Assembly (NCBI GenBank): GCA_963815535.1
Contig: CAWFGS010000007.1
Coordinates: forward strand, 1-64,000
Direction of reading: 5' to 3'
DNA from: CAWFGS01 sp963815535
GTDB lineage: Bacteria > Pseudomonadota > Alphaproteobacteria > Sphingomonadales > Sphingomonadaceae
DNA: 64,000 bases
Position numbers and translations under genes: made by a program. The notes under the pieces are model-generated. The model was not told where the DNA came from. It saw nothing but the letters and a program-made list of their open reading frames with translations, and made no database searches. Of the stretch, positions 7,944 through 16,021 are shown piece by piece (within the stretch, counting starts at the first letter, position 1; every line of letters begins with the position of its first letter).

Positions 7944-10034
7944 ATGCTGCGCCAGTATGAATTAGTCGAACGGGTCAAGGAATACGATCCCAACGCCAAC
8001 GAGGCGCTGCTCAATCGCGCCTATGTCTATACCGTGCAGAAACACGGCAGCCAGAAACGCGCCAGCGGCGATCCCTATTTCAGTCACCCGATCGAGGTCG
8101 CCGGCCTGATGACGGATCTGAAACTGGATCAGGAAACCATCATGACCGCGCTGCTGCACGACACGGTCGAAGATACGCTGGTCACGATCGAGGACATCGC
8201 CGAAAATTTCGGGCCGGAGGTTGCTCGCCTGGTCGATGGCGTGACCAAATTGAGCAAGATCGAGGCGATGCCCGAAGACGAGCGGGCGGCGGAAAATCTG
8301 CGGAAGTTCCTGCTTGCCATGTCGGAGGATATTCGCGTCCTGCTGGTGAAACTGGCCGACCGGCTGCACAATATGCGGACCTTGCATTTCATCAAGCGCG
8401 AAGAAAAGCGGCAGCGTATCGCGCGTGAAACGATGGATATCTACGCCCCGCTGGCCGAACGTGTCGGCATGTACGAATATATGCGCGAGATGCAGGCGCT
8501 GGCGTTCCAGCAGCTGGAGCCGGATGCCCACGCGACCATCACGGGGCGGCTGACGCAGATCCGCGAACAGGACGATGGCCAGGTGGACGCCATCGCGCTC
8601 GCGATCAAGCAGGCGCTGGCCGAGGCCGGGTTGAAAGTGGAGGTTTCGGGCCGCGAAAAGCACCCCTATTCGATCTGGCGCAAAATGGCCGAACGCCATG
8701 TCAGTTTCGAACAGGTGACCGACATCATGGCATTTCGCGTCATTACCGAAAACGAGGCCGATTGTTACCGCGCGCTGGGGTTGTTGCACACCGTGTGGCA
8801 ATTCATTCCCGGCCGGTTCAAGGATTACCTCAGCACGCCCAAAACGAACGGTTACCGTTCGCTCCACACATCGCTGATCTATGGCAAATCAATGCGGGTT
8901 GAGGTGCAGATCCGCACGCAGGAAATGCATCGCCTGAACGAATTCGGGCTGGCGGCGCATTGGGCCTACAAGCAGGGCGACCGTCCCGACGGTGCAGTCG
9001 GCTGGCTGCGCGATCTGATCGAGATCGTCGATGCGAGCCATGATGCCGAAGAGCTGCTGGAACACACCCGTATGGCGATCTATCAGGATCGCATCTTCGC
9101 CTTCACGCCCAAGGGTGCGCTGCATCAGCTGCCCAAGGGGTCCACCCCGGTCGATTTCGCCTTCGCCGTGCACACCGATCTGGGCGCGCAGACGGTGGGG
9201 GTGAAGATCAACAACCGCCACATGCCGCTCAGAACGCAGCTCAACAATGGCGACGTGGTGGAAATCATCAAGAGCGGGGATGCCGGCCCGCAGATGAGCT
9301 GGCTGGGCTTCGTCGTCACGGGCAAGGCGCGGTCCGCCATCAGGCGCGCCGTGCGGATGAAGGAACGCGCGGAAGTCGCAGCAATCGGCGCGAAACTGTT
9401 CGACGAGATCGCAACGCACGTTCCCGCGAAAATCGGCAAGAAAGCCTTGCGCGCCGCCATCCGCCGGTTGGACCTACCCGACGAGGAAACGCTGATGTAC
9501 GCGATCGGCGCGGCCAAACTGTCCGATCACGAGGTGATGGAGGCGTTGCTGCCCGGCTCCACGGCGGACCTGCCCGCCGCCAGCGACTGGTCGCAGCACG
9601 AACGCGCGATTTCCATTCGCGGGCTGACGGCGGGGGTTGGTTTCCAACTGGCGACATGCTGCCACCCCGTTCCCGGCGACCGGATCGTGGGCCTGCGCAA
9701 ACGGGACGAAGGGGTGGAAGTGCACACTATCGACTGTTTGGCGCTGGCCAGCGGCATCGACGCGGACTGGCTCGATCTGTCGTGGGACAAGCACAGCGTG
9801 GGCGCAATCGGACGCTTGCGCGCGACGCTGTACGATCGCCCCGGCGCGCTTGCCGACATGGCGGGCATCTTCGCGCAGAACATGGCCAACATCACTGCGC
9901 TGACGTTGAGCCAGGTTGAAAAGCCGTTCGGCATCTACGAAATCGATCTGCAGGTGCAGGATCTGGCGCACATGACCCGCATCATCGGTGCGCTGCGAGC
10001 CAGCGATGCGGTGGCGCAGGCGGAGAGGGTTTAG
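7944..10034 (+). CDS. Bifunctional (p)ppGpp synthetase/hydrolase, RelA/SpoT family
   Basis: Stringent-response enzyme of 696 residues making and degrading (p)ppGpp. Order: HD hydrolase (about 25-180) with PYFSHPIEVA and the metal motif LLHDTVEDT; synthetase (about 235-345) with REKHPYSIWRKM and KTNGYRSLHTSLIYG; TGS domain (about 385-450) with FAFTPKGALHQLPKG; a middle region with ATCCHPVPGD; C-terminal ACT (about 615-690) with LYDRPGALADMAGIFAQN. Both catalytic domains keep their signature residues, so it should be bifunctional. It appears to be the only long RSH in the window, as usual for alphaproteobacteria. Start ATG 7944, unbroken frame. Confidence 0.95.
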   Translation: MLRQYELVERVKEYDPNANEALLNRAYVYTVQKHGSQKRASGDPYFSHPIEVAGLMTDLKLDQETIMTALLHDTVEDTLVTIEDIAENFGPEVARLVDGVTKLSKIEAMPEDERAAENLRKFLLAMSEDIRVLLVKLADRLHNMRTLHFIKREEKRQRIARETMDIYAPLAERVGMYEYMREMQALAFQQLEPDAHATITGRLTQIREQDDGQVDAIALAIKQALAEAGLKVEVSGREKHPYSIWRKMAERHVSFEQVTDIMAFRVITENEADCYRALGLLHTVWQFIPGRFKDYLSTPKTNGYRSLHTSLIYGKSMRVEVQIRTQEMHRLNEFGLAAHWAYKQGDRPDGAVGWLRDLIEIVDASHDAEELLEHTRMAIYQDRIFAFTPKGALHQLPKGSTPVDFAFAVHTDLGAQTVGVKINNRHMPLRTQLNNGDVVEIIKSGDAGPQMSWLGFVVTGKARSAIRRAVRMKERAEVAAIGAKLFDEIATHVPAKIGKKALRAAIRRLDLPDEETLMYAIGAAKLSDHEVMEALLPGSTADLPAASDWSQHERAISIRGLTAGVGFQLATCCHPVPGDRIVGLRKRDEGVEVHTIDCLALASGIDADWLDLSWDKHSVGAIGRLRATLYDRPGALADMAGIFAQNMANITALTLSQVEKPFGIYEIDLQVQDLAHMTRIIGALRASDAVAQAERV

Positions 10035-10043
10035 TCTTGTTTC

Positions 10044-10215
10044 GGTTTCGCGCAGAGGCGCAGAGGGGAAGGGGAGGCGCGGAGAAGAAGAAAGAGTATT
10101 AGAAGCCTGCGGCGCAGCCGCTTTGATCGATCTTACGTGCGATGCGAATTCGGCCGTTTCACAAAGGCAGTCGCTCCGAGTTCTCTCTGCTCCCTCTGCA
10201 TCTCTGCGCGAAACC
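10044..10215. repeat. Imperfect inverted repeat, intergenic (sphingomonad REP-like)
   Basis: Left arm 10044-10068 begins GGTTTCGCGCAGAG and continues with a GCAGAGGGG stretch; right arm 10192-10215 is nearly its reverse complement (CCCTCTGC...TCTGCGCGAAACC), with about two mismatches over 24 positions. The interior holds purine-rich GAGAAG runs and the mirror CTCTCTGC side. I recall similar CGCAGAGG-rich elements between genes of sphingomonads, so this is probably a dispersed non-coding repeat. It fills the space between the two convergent genes rsh and the cyclophilin and may also end transcription. Confidence 0.6.
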
Positions 10216-10219
10216 ATAA

Positions 10220-11281
10220 TCACCCAACCCGCCGAACCGGCACGGGAATGTTGCAAATATCCGCGCCCCCTGCTGGCGTAATGAAGAACGGATCGCGACG
10301 ATTGGCGCGCGCTTCGGCATATCGGGCGAAGGTTTCGCCTTCGGTCGTGAGATATTCGAATTTCGGCGTGTCGGACAATTCGCTGGCAAGCCGAACGGAC
10401 TGGATCGGCACGCGCTCCTCGGCGGTTTCGTAGAAGCCGAGCTCGCCCGTTCCGCGTGGCAGGCTGGACAGATGCTCGATCCCCTCGATCACTCGCCCGA
10501 CCAGCGCGATATTGCGATCGAGATGACGCGGCGCGTGGCCGATAACGGTATAAAGCTCCGCGCCGGAGCCGGTGTCCGGGGAATAACCGCGACCCACGCC
10601 GACCATGCCGTAGCAATGGACGGGCCAATATCGCTGCGCCTTGATATTATAGTTATTTGCGATGGGCCAACCAAGCAGGTGACTCACAACAGGGGCGTAC
10701 CGGTCGCTCACATTCGGCATGGTCGGTTCGGGAATATGCTCAAAGTTATCGCTTTCCAAGTCCTCTAAATATTGAGGTGGCACCACAAGTTCGACATCCG
10801 CAGCATTCATGGCGTTTTTCACGAAATGATAGCCCATTGTTTGCCATGCCATTTGATTGGCAGCCGCAATTTCGCGAGTAAATAGTTTGCCGGAGGTATA
10901 ATCCGCTTCATCCATCACTTGCAGCCTGTCTGGCAGCGGCTTGTCCTCCGTTGCATCGCCCCACTGGACGACGTAATTGTCCTGTACGCGGTTCACGCTG
11001 ACCCCGTCATACCAACGCGCACGGGTCAGGGTGCGGATGTTTTCCACCCAGCCTTGCGAAAACGGCGCGGGCATCAGCTGAATGACGACTTCGCGCCGCT
11101 TCCCGTCGCGGTCGGGGGCCAGCGTCATGACCAGCAGATCGTTCGCCGCGATGGCGACCCATTCCTCGGCCGCCGCCTGTTCGACGATCTGGTTCGGCGA
11201 GGGCGCGGCCCCTTCCTCCTGCGCTGCAACGGGCAGGGCAAGCGACAGGGCAACGGCGGCAAGCAGAGCATGTTTCATCAT
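10220..11281 (-). CDS. Secreted cyclophilin-type peptidyl-prolyl isomerase
   Basis: Peptidyl-prolyl cis-trans isomerase for the periplasm. The start ATGATG (11281) follows an AGGA site and encodes a signal peptide ending LPVAAQ. The cyclophilin fold is seen in APFSQGWVENIRTLTRAR, YDGVSVNRVQDNYVVQWG, HCYGMVGVGRG, GAELYTVIGHAPRHLDRN and IALVGRVIEGIEHLSSLPRG. An insertion of about 70 residues, including MAWQTMGYHFVKNAMN and VVPPQYLEDLESDNFEHIPE, splits the domain compared with minimal cyclophilins. The catalytic Arg/Phe region is divergent, so isomerase activity is likely rather than certain. Frame intact; 353 residues. Monocistronic, convergent with rsh. Confidence 0.85.
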   Translation of the reverse strand: MMKHALLAAVALSLALPVAAQEEGAAPSPNQIVEQAAAEEWVAIAANDLLVMTLAPDRDGKRREVVIQLMPAPFSQGWVENIRTLTRARWYDGVSVNRVQDNYVVQWGDATEDKPLPDRLQVMDEADYTSGKLFTREIAAANQMAWQTMGYHFVKNAMNAADVELVVPPQYLEDLESDNFEHIPEPTMPNVSDRYAPVVSHLLGWPIANNYNIKAQRYWPVHCYGMVGVGRGYSPDTGSGAELYTVIGHAPRHLDRNIALVGRVIEGIEHLSSLPRGTGELGFYETAEERVPIQSVRLASELSDTPKFEYLTTEGETFARYAEARANRRDPFFITPAGGADICNIPVPVRRVG

Positions 11282-11363
11282 GACGCGTATCCTGCCACCC
11301 GAAACGCCCTTGCGAAAGCGCGTTATCGCAGATAGGGCGCACGCTCGCCTTTCGGGGCGATGC

Positions 11364-11451
11364 GGAGACGTGGCAGAGTGGTCGATCGCGCTCGCTTGGA
11401 AAGCGTGTATAGGGCAACCTATCGAGGGTTCGAATCCCTCCGTCTCCGCCA
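11364..11451 (+). tRNA. tRNA-Ser (GGA)
   Basis: Cloverleaf with acceptor GGAGACG (11364-11370) pairing CGTCTCC, discriminator G and encoded CCA. The long variable arm TATAGGGCAACCTAT is typical for serine. T-arm GAGGGTTCGAATCCCTC is perfect. Anticodon GGA lies at 11398-11400. One U-U mismatch is seen in the anticodon stem (CTCGC/GCGTG), where CACGC would be usual; it may be a base error. Confidence 0.93.
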
Positions 11452-11651
11452 TTATATCTGACATGATTGGCAATCGTTTTGCACCTGATCCAGAGGGTGA
11501 ATGCCCCCGCGCGTCGTTGCGGGTTTGCGCGATAATCGCTTTTTGTCCCATCTGGGATATTCTGGACCTGGCACGCGCCATCTAACCCCCTTGTCACGAC
11601 ACCGCCCGCCAACACGGGTCCGGGCCGGGTCACCACAAAAGGGGAATTCAC

Positions 11652-12503
11652 ATGAGATATTCGATGATCGCGCTGACCGGCGCTTTGCTGGCCACGGGCT
11701 TTTACGCCGCACCGGTCGAAGCTGGCCCGTTCAGCAAACTGAAGAAAGCCGCCAAGAAGATGGAGCGCGTTGCCGACGATGCGGCAGAGGTTGCCGCGAC
11801 GGTGGAGGATGTTTCGAATTCCGTCGACGCCGTCAGTCGCGGCGAAATCCCCGCCGTTTCCAGCGCCGGTGCAACTCGCCAGACACGGTCGAACCGCTAT
11901 CCCGGCAGCGCCAAACGCCTCGCCCATGCGGGCCGCGCGGGGCCGTCGCCCGCAAAATACACCGCAATGACGAAATGCGCCGGCCTGCCCATCAGCAACG
12001 CGATGATCGGACAATATGGCAAATACACCTACAGCCAGGGGCTGCAGCAGGAAGAATTGACCGGTATGGTCAACCGCGAAACGGTCGCTCCGGTATCGGA
12101 TTGCGTGATGCCGTCGCTGGGCACGGGCGACATTCTGTATCTGGAAGTGCCCGCAGGCCAGTTGAAAGCCATGAAGGCGAACTGGGAAATGCAATGCATC
12201 GATTCCGCCACCGGGAAACCGGCGAATTTCAGCGCCCTGCCTGCCGCGCACAACGTCCGTGGCAAGGATATCATGCTGCATACCGGCAATTCGGCAGGCT
12301 ACACCCCGACCGCAACCGGCAGCATTTCCGACCGATCGGGTGCATGGGATGCCGATCTGAAACGGCGCGGCAAGTCCATGATGGGCTTCAACATGCCCGA
12401 CCTGCATACCGATAAGGGCACCGATTTTTACTGCCAGTATTACGACAAGAATTCCGGCAGAAGCGCGGTCGCCTTCTCCTATCGCCGCAGCGCAGGCGGC
12501 TGA
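11652..12503 (+). CDS. Hypothetical secreted protein
   Basis: Unrecognised 283-residue protein with a signal peptide (ending APVEAG) and a strong purine-rich site (AAAAGGGGAATTCAC) before the ATG. The first mature part is Lys/Glu/Ala-rich and helical (FSKLKKAAKKMERVADDAAE, VAATVEDVSNSVDAVSRG). The rest is a globular domain with five cysteines (TKCAGLP, VSDCVMPS, EMQCIDS, FYCQYYD among them) and a YTYSQGLQQEEL segment. No catalytic motif stands out. It is followed after 30 bases by another small secreted Cys-rich protein, so the two may form an operon of envelope or exported proteins. Confidence 0.7.
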   Translation: MRYSMIALTGALLATGFYAAPVEAGPFSKLKKAAKKMERVADDAAEVAATVEDVSNSVDAVSRGEIPAVSSAGATRQTRSNRYPGSAKRLAHAGRAGPSPAKYTAMTKCAGLPISNAMIGQYGKYTYSQGLQQEELTGMVNRETVAPVSDCVMPSLGTGDILYLEVPAGQLKAMKANWEMQCIDSATGKPANFSALPAAHNVRGKDIMLHTGNSAGYTPTATGSISDRSGAWDADLKRRGKSMMGFNMPDLHTDKGTDFYCQYYDKNSGRSAVAFSYRRSAGG

Positions 12504-12533
12504 TTTTCTATTTTACATGAAGGAGATACGACC

Positions 12534-12836
12534 ATGAAAATTCTGACACTATCTGCCAGCGCCATCCTGTTTGCATTCGGCACCGCGCCCGCTGTCGCGC
12601 AGTCGAGCGCAAGCGAAGTGGAGCGCAACGGCAGCTGCCCGTCCGGCTTCAAATCGTCGGGTTCGAAATGCGTGGCGAGCGGCAATCAGGTGGCCATCGC
12701 CAAGGACGGCTCGTGCCCACGCGGGTTCAGCGCGTCGGCGAAATATTGCGTCGGCGACAAGGGCGCATATGCCGAAATGCGTAGCGGCAGTTGCCCGACC
12801 GGCCTGAAGGCGAGCGGCGCTTACTGCATCAAATGA
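12534..12836 (+). CDS. Small secreted protein with three Cys-pair repeats
   Basis: 100 residues with a signal peptide ending in AVAQ and an AAGGAG site before ATG 12534. The mature protein is almost wholly three repeats of about 24 residues: NGSCPSGFKSSGSKCVAS, DGSCPRGFSASAKYCVGD and SGSCPTGLKASGAYCIK. Each holds two cysteines in the pattern SCPxGhxxSxxxC, likely forming one disulfide per repeat. No family name comes to mind. It follows the larger secreted protein by 30 bases and ends before a strong hairpin. Confidence 0.75.
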   Translation: MKILTLSASAILFAFGTAPAVAQSSASEVERNGSCPSGFKSSGSKCVASGNQVAIAKDGSCPRGFSASAKYCVGDKGAYAEMRSGSCPTGLKASGAYCIK

Positions 12837-12903
12837 TCGAGCTTTCGTTCGCGGAGTGAGTGCCGGTTGTGACCCGTCGGCATTTCACGACGCGAACGGA
12901 GAG

Positions 12904-12934
12904 GGAGGCTGCGTCTTACGGCGCAGCCTCCTTT
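12904..12934 (+). terminator. Rho-independent terminator after the secreted protein pair
   Basis: A 10-bp stem GGAGGCTGCG (12904-12913) with CGCAGCCTCC (12922-12931), eight-base loop, followed by a short TTT. Confidence 0.7.
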
Positions 12935-13013
12935 GCGCGTCATGAGAAGTCATGCCGCATTGCACTGAAACGACGGTTTCCGTAACGCAATACGGCAAGG
13001 GGGGACGGAATTG

Positions 13014-14672
13014 GTGACGGATACGAGCAACGATCTGCAAGCGATGGTCGCAAAAGCCTATGGCGCGATCGCCCGGCCTGAAAGCCTGGTCGACATGCTT
13101 AGCGAATTGCTGGCAATCGACCCGGACCTTGCCGATCTCGGCCCCGACGCCCAGCTGCATTTCGACAATGCGGCCACCATTCTCGGCGAAATGTATCCCG
13201 CCACGGGCACGGATTTTCATGCGCTGAATACGCAGGCCGATGCGGCGTTGCCGTGCGATCTTGCCGTGAGCCGCGACTTGCGGGTAACATCGGTCAATCG
13301 CGATCTGTTCGAAGACGACCTCGTCGAAGGCACATTCGCCCCCGACTGGTTGTTCGACCCCGTCACGATGGCAAACGATCGCGAGCGACTGCGCGAGTTT
13401 TCGGGCGCCGCGACACAAACGATGTTCCGCCTGTTCGAAACGCGTGGCGATAATAGCGGGCGGTGGTTTCTGGCTCGCCATGCCGATATCGAAGATCAGT
13501 CGATGGTTCTGCTATCCGCCGTCCGACTGCGCTGGGCGCACAGCACCGGGCGGCAGTTTCAATCCGCCTTGCATCTGACGGATACCGAGCTTGCTTTGGT
13601 CAGACATCTGGTCACCGGCGGAACCTTGCGCGGGTTTGCCGAATTGCGCGATCGATCGATCGGCACGGTCCGCAACCAGATGAAGGCGCTGCAGCGCAAA
13701 CTGTCGATCAATTCGAAAGAAGAATTGTTGTTGCTGTATGTGGGGTTCAACCACTCGCTGGCGTCGCCCGGTGGTGGGGAGGTGACGAACCATGTCTGCC
13801 GCAATCGGTTCGATACCGATGGCGCAGACGGCTCGCGCGAATGCATTGCCTGGGAAGAATATGGCGATCCGGCTGGGTGTCCGGTGCTGTATTTCCACGC
13901 ATTGGAAGGCGCGTTGCTGACCGATGCGGTGGCGCGTTCGGCCCTGGCGCATGGTTTGCGGATTATCGTTCCCTGGCGTCCGCATTACGGCGAAACCACG
14001 GGATCGGGGCGGGGGCTCGCCTCGTCACGCGACTTTGCGCAGCGTCTGCCCGCATTTCTGGACCACCTCGGCATCGAAACCTGCACTGGCCTGGGCACGC
14101 AGGCCGGTACGCCCTATCTGATGGCATTCGCGAAAGCGCATCCCGAGCGGCTGGATAAGGTCGTTGCCGCCGGCCCGTTTTTGCCGGTGACGGACGGTTC
14201 GGATTACGGCTTCGTTCCCAAACGCCACCGGTTGCAGATGCGCCTCGCCCGCGCGGTGCCGGCCTTTGCCAGCATCTATCAACGCGCGATGCTGGCGACG
14301 ATGGGAACCGGCGAGTTCTACCGTTTCGTGGAAAACTACTACATCGATTGCCCACGCGAACTGCGGACCGTGCGGGATCAGGATATGGTCCGCATGTTCC
14401 GCCGATCGGCGACCTATGCGGTGACGGAAAATTTCGGCGGAACCATTGAAACGATGCTGGTCTGGGCAGCCGATTGGGGGACATTGTGCGATCAGCTGCG
14501 CGTGCCGGTCCATCTGATGGTCGGGGCGGAAGACGGCAATATCAGTCCGCAATTTTCCTATGTTACCGCGCAAAGATACGGGTTTGCGCCGCCTGTGACC
14601 ATTGCCGATGCCGGCAGTTTCCTGATCAACGACCAGCCGGACCGGGTCATGCAGGCGGTGGCCAGGCCATAA
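13014..14672 (+). CDS. LuxR-type HTH regulator joined to a catalytically degenerate alpha/beta-hydrolase domain
   Basis: 552 residues; GTG 13014 (or TTG 13011) follows GGGGGGACGG. N-terminal ~180 residues resemble a sensor-like region (SVNRDLFEDDL, RWFLARHADIEDQSMVLLSA). A LuxR/GerE helix-turn-helix follows at about 188-248: LTDTELALVRHLVTGGTLRG, then SIGTVRNQMKALQRKLSI. The C-terminal half is an alpha/beta-hydrolase fold: PVLYFHALEG, IIVPWRPHYGETTGSG, then GTQAGTPYLMAFAKAHPERL and VPVHLMVGAEDGNI. The nucleophile elbow GxSxG reads GTQAG (362-366), so Ser is Gln, and the usual C-terminal catalytic His (GAGH) reads DAGSFL. Asp 508 is kept. I infer a transcription regulator whose hydrolase fold binds a ligand without turning it over. 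Monocistronic. Confidence 0.8.
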   Translation: MTDTSNDLQAMVAKAYGAIARPESLVDMLSELLAIDPDLADLGPDAQLHFDNAATILGEMYPATGTDFHALNTQADAALPCDLAVSRDLRVTSVNRDLFEDDLVEGTFAPDWLFDPVTMANDRERLREFSGAATQTMFRLFETRGDNSGRWFLARHADIEDQSMVLLSAVRLRWAHSTGRQFQSALHLTDTELALVRHLVTGGTLRGFAELRDRSIGTVRNQMKALQRKLSINSKEELLLLYVGFNHSLASPGGGEVTNHVCRNRFDTDGADGSRECIAWEEYGDPAGCPVLYFHALEGALLTDAVARSALAHGLRIIVPWRPHYGETTGSGRGLASSRDFAQRLPAFLDHLGIETCTGLGTQAGTPYLMAFAKAHPERLDKVVAAGPFLPVTDGSDYGFVPKRHRLQMRLARAVPAFASIYQRAMLATMGTGEFYRFVENYYIDCPRELRTVRDQDMVRMFRRSATYAVTENFGGTIETMLVWAADWGTLCDQLRVPVHLMVGAEDGNISPQFSYVTAQRYGFAPPVTIADAGSFLINDQPDRVMQAVARP

Positions 14673-14751
14673 CGTGGCGCGTTTGCTTCCCACCTTCGCA
14701 ATCCACCGCTAGGGCAGCGCGAACGTATTTTCGCGCTGGGGAGTTTCCCGA

Positions 14752-15837
14752 ATGAGCATCCCGTCACCCGGCCCATCATCCCAAACGCGTACGGAACGCG
14801 GCGGGTTCTACCTGCTGCTGGCGCTGATATCGGCCGTGCTGGTCGTAATAGTGTGGCCGTTCGCATCGCCATTGTTGTGGAGCGCGCTGGCGGCAATCAT
14901 TTTCCAGCCGCTATATCTGCGGATCCTGTCGTTCATGCCCCGCCATCCCAATCGGGCGGCGATGACGACGCTGCTGATCATCATCGTCGCCGTCATCGTG
15001 CCTGCGATCGGCCTTGGTACGGTCGTTTTCGAACAGGCGCTGGCGCTGTACAATTCGCTGCGGGGCGGGACTTTCAATACAGCGACGCTGTTCAACCAGT
15101 TCCACGACGCGCTGCCGACTCAGTTGCGCATCATGCTCGACCGGTCCGAATATGGCGAATACAGCGCCGTTCAGGCGCGGGTGGAACAGTTCCTGACCGA
15201 AAGCGCGGGCGTCATCGCGCGCCAGGCACTGGCCATCGGCGGCAGTGCATTCGGTTTCGTGCTGTCGTTGGGGGTGGGCCTCTACATCACCTATTTCCTG
15301 GTGCGCGATGGGCAGACGATCGGTCCGCGCATCCGCAACGCTTTGCCGGTTTCCGCCCCGATCGCAGAGGCGCTGGCCGAAAAGTTCGTGTTGATCGTGC
15401 GCGCAACGATCAAGGGGTCGGTCGTGGTCGGGCTGGTTCAAGGCGCACTGGGCGGCATCACGTTCTGGATCGTGGGCATGCCGTCCGCCGTACTGTTCGG
15501 ATTGTTGATGGCGATATTCTCGCTGCTGCCCGCATTGGGCCCGGCAATCGTGTGGCTGCCGGTTGCGATCTATCTGTTGGTGATCGGCGATGTCTGGCAG
15601 GCCGTGGTCGTCGTCGTGTCGGGTGTCGCGGTGATCGGCATGGCGGACAATGTGCTGCGCCCGATACTGGTCGGGCGCGACACGGGCATTCCCGACTGGA
15701 TCGTGCTGGTTACCACATTGAGCGGCATCGCGACGATCGGGCTGAGCGGTATCGTGCTCGGCCCCCTGGCAGCAGGGCTGTTTTTGGCGGGCTGGAGCTT
15801 GTTCACCGAAATGCGGGACGGGAACGGCACGGTATAA
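14752..15837 (+). CDS. AI-2E family transporter (PerM/TqsA-like)
   Basis: 361-residue inner-membrane protein of the AI-2E transporter family. Helices are clear: YLLLALISAVLVVIVWPFAS, LIIIVAVIVPAIGLGTVVF, FVLSLGVGLYITYFLVRDG, then GLVQGALGGITFWIVGMPSA, LFGLLMAIFSLLPALGPAIV and VTTLSGIATIGLSGIVLGPL. The LPALGP motif and ADNVLRPILVGRDTGIPDWI near the end are typical. The name does not prove autoinducer transport; many members move other small molecules or ions. It stands alone and ends before a strong terminator. Confidence 0.9.
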   Translation: MSIPSPGPSSQTRTERGGFYLLLALISAVLVVIVWPFASPLLWSALAAIIFQPLYLRILSFMPRHPNRAAMTTLLIIIVAVIVPAIGLGTVVFEQALALYNSLRGGTFNTATLFNQFHDALPTQLRIMLDRSEYGEYSAVQARVEQFLTESAGVIARQALAIGGSAFGFVLSLGVGLYITYFLVRDGQTIGPRIRNALPVSAPIAEALAEKFVLIVRATIKGSVVVGLVQGALGGITFWIVGMPSAVLFGLLMAIFSLLPALGPAIVWLPVAIYLLVIGDVWQAVVVVVSGVAVIGMADNVLRPILVGRDTGIPDWIVLVTTLSGIATIGLSGIVLGPLAAGLFLAGWSLFTEMRDGNGTV

Positions 15838-15869
15838 TTCTGCGCCCGTATCTGCAGAGCAATAAAAAA

Positions 15870-15893
15870 GCCCCGGCGAACCGGGGCTTTCTT
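15870..15893. terminator. Bidirectional Rho-independent terminator
   Basis: Stem GCCCCGG (15870-15876), loop CGAA, CCGGGGC (15881-15887). The plus side has TTTCTT after it and the minus side has six T (from AAAAAA at 15864-15869), so it serves both the AI-2E gene and the minus-strand peptide gene. Confidence 0.88.
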
Positions 15894-15915
15894 AATTCGT
15901 AAAAGGCGTCACCGC

Positions 15916-15954
15916 TTAGCGGGAGCCGAACAGGTCAGTAAACCATGTCCACAT
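15916..15954 (-). CDS. Candidate 12-residue Trp-rich peptide gene
   Basis: On the minus strand a perfect AGGAGG (15965-15960) stands 5 bases before ATG 15954, which opens MWTWFTDLFGSR and stops at TAA 15918-15916. A rho-independent terminator lies 20 bases later, and a promoter-like pair lies upstream. The peptide is amphipathic and hydrophobic, with two Trp and two Phe, and could sit at the membrane or act as a regulator. Too short for ordinary gene finders. It could instead be a decoy in a small RNA; translation is inferred from the very good ribosome site. It follows the CHASE2-EAL gene on the same strand. Confidence 0.5.
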   Translation of the reverse strand: MWTWFTDLFGSR

Positions 15955-15990
15955 AAAGACCTCCTGTTTGCACGGTATGTGCTAACAGCC

Positions 15991-16019
15991 ATAGTTAACA
16001 GATGGTAAACTTTATGCAA
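15991..16019 (-). promoter_or_regulatory. Putative sigma-70 promoter of the small peptide gene
   Basis: Minus-strand TTGCAT (16019-16014), 17-base spacer, AACTAT (15996-15991), in an AT-rich patch after the CHASE2-EAL stop. The transcript would start near 15984 and end at the terminator, about 115 bases. Confidence 0.4.
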
Positions 16020-16021
16020 GC

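Noticed and set aside
11526..11545. GCGA-TAA-TCGC hairpin with T5 after tRNA-Ser
   Set aside because: Only 4 bp with a three-base loop; too weak to call as a terminator.
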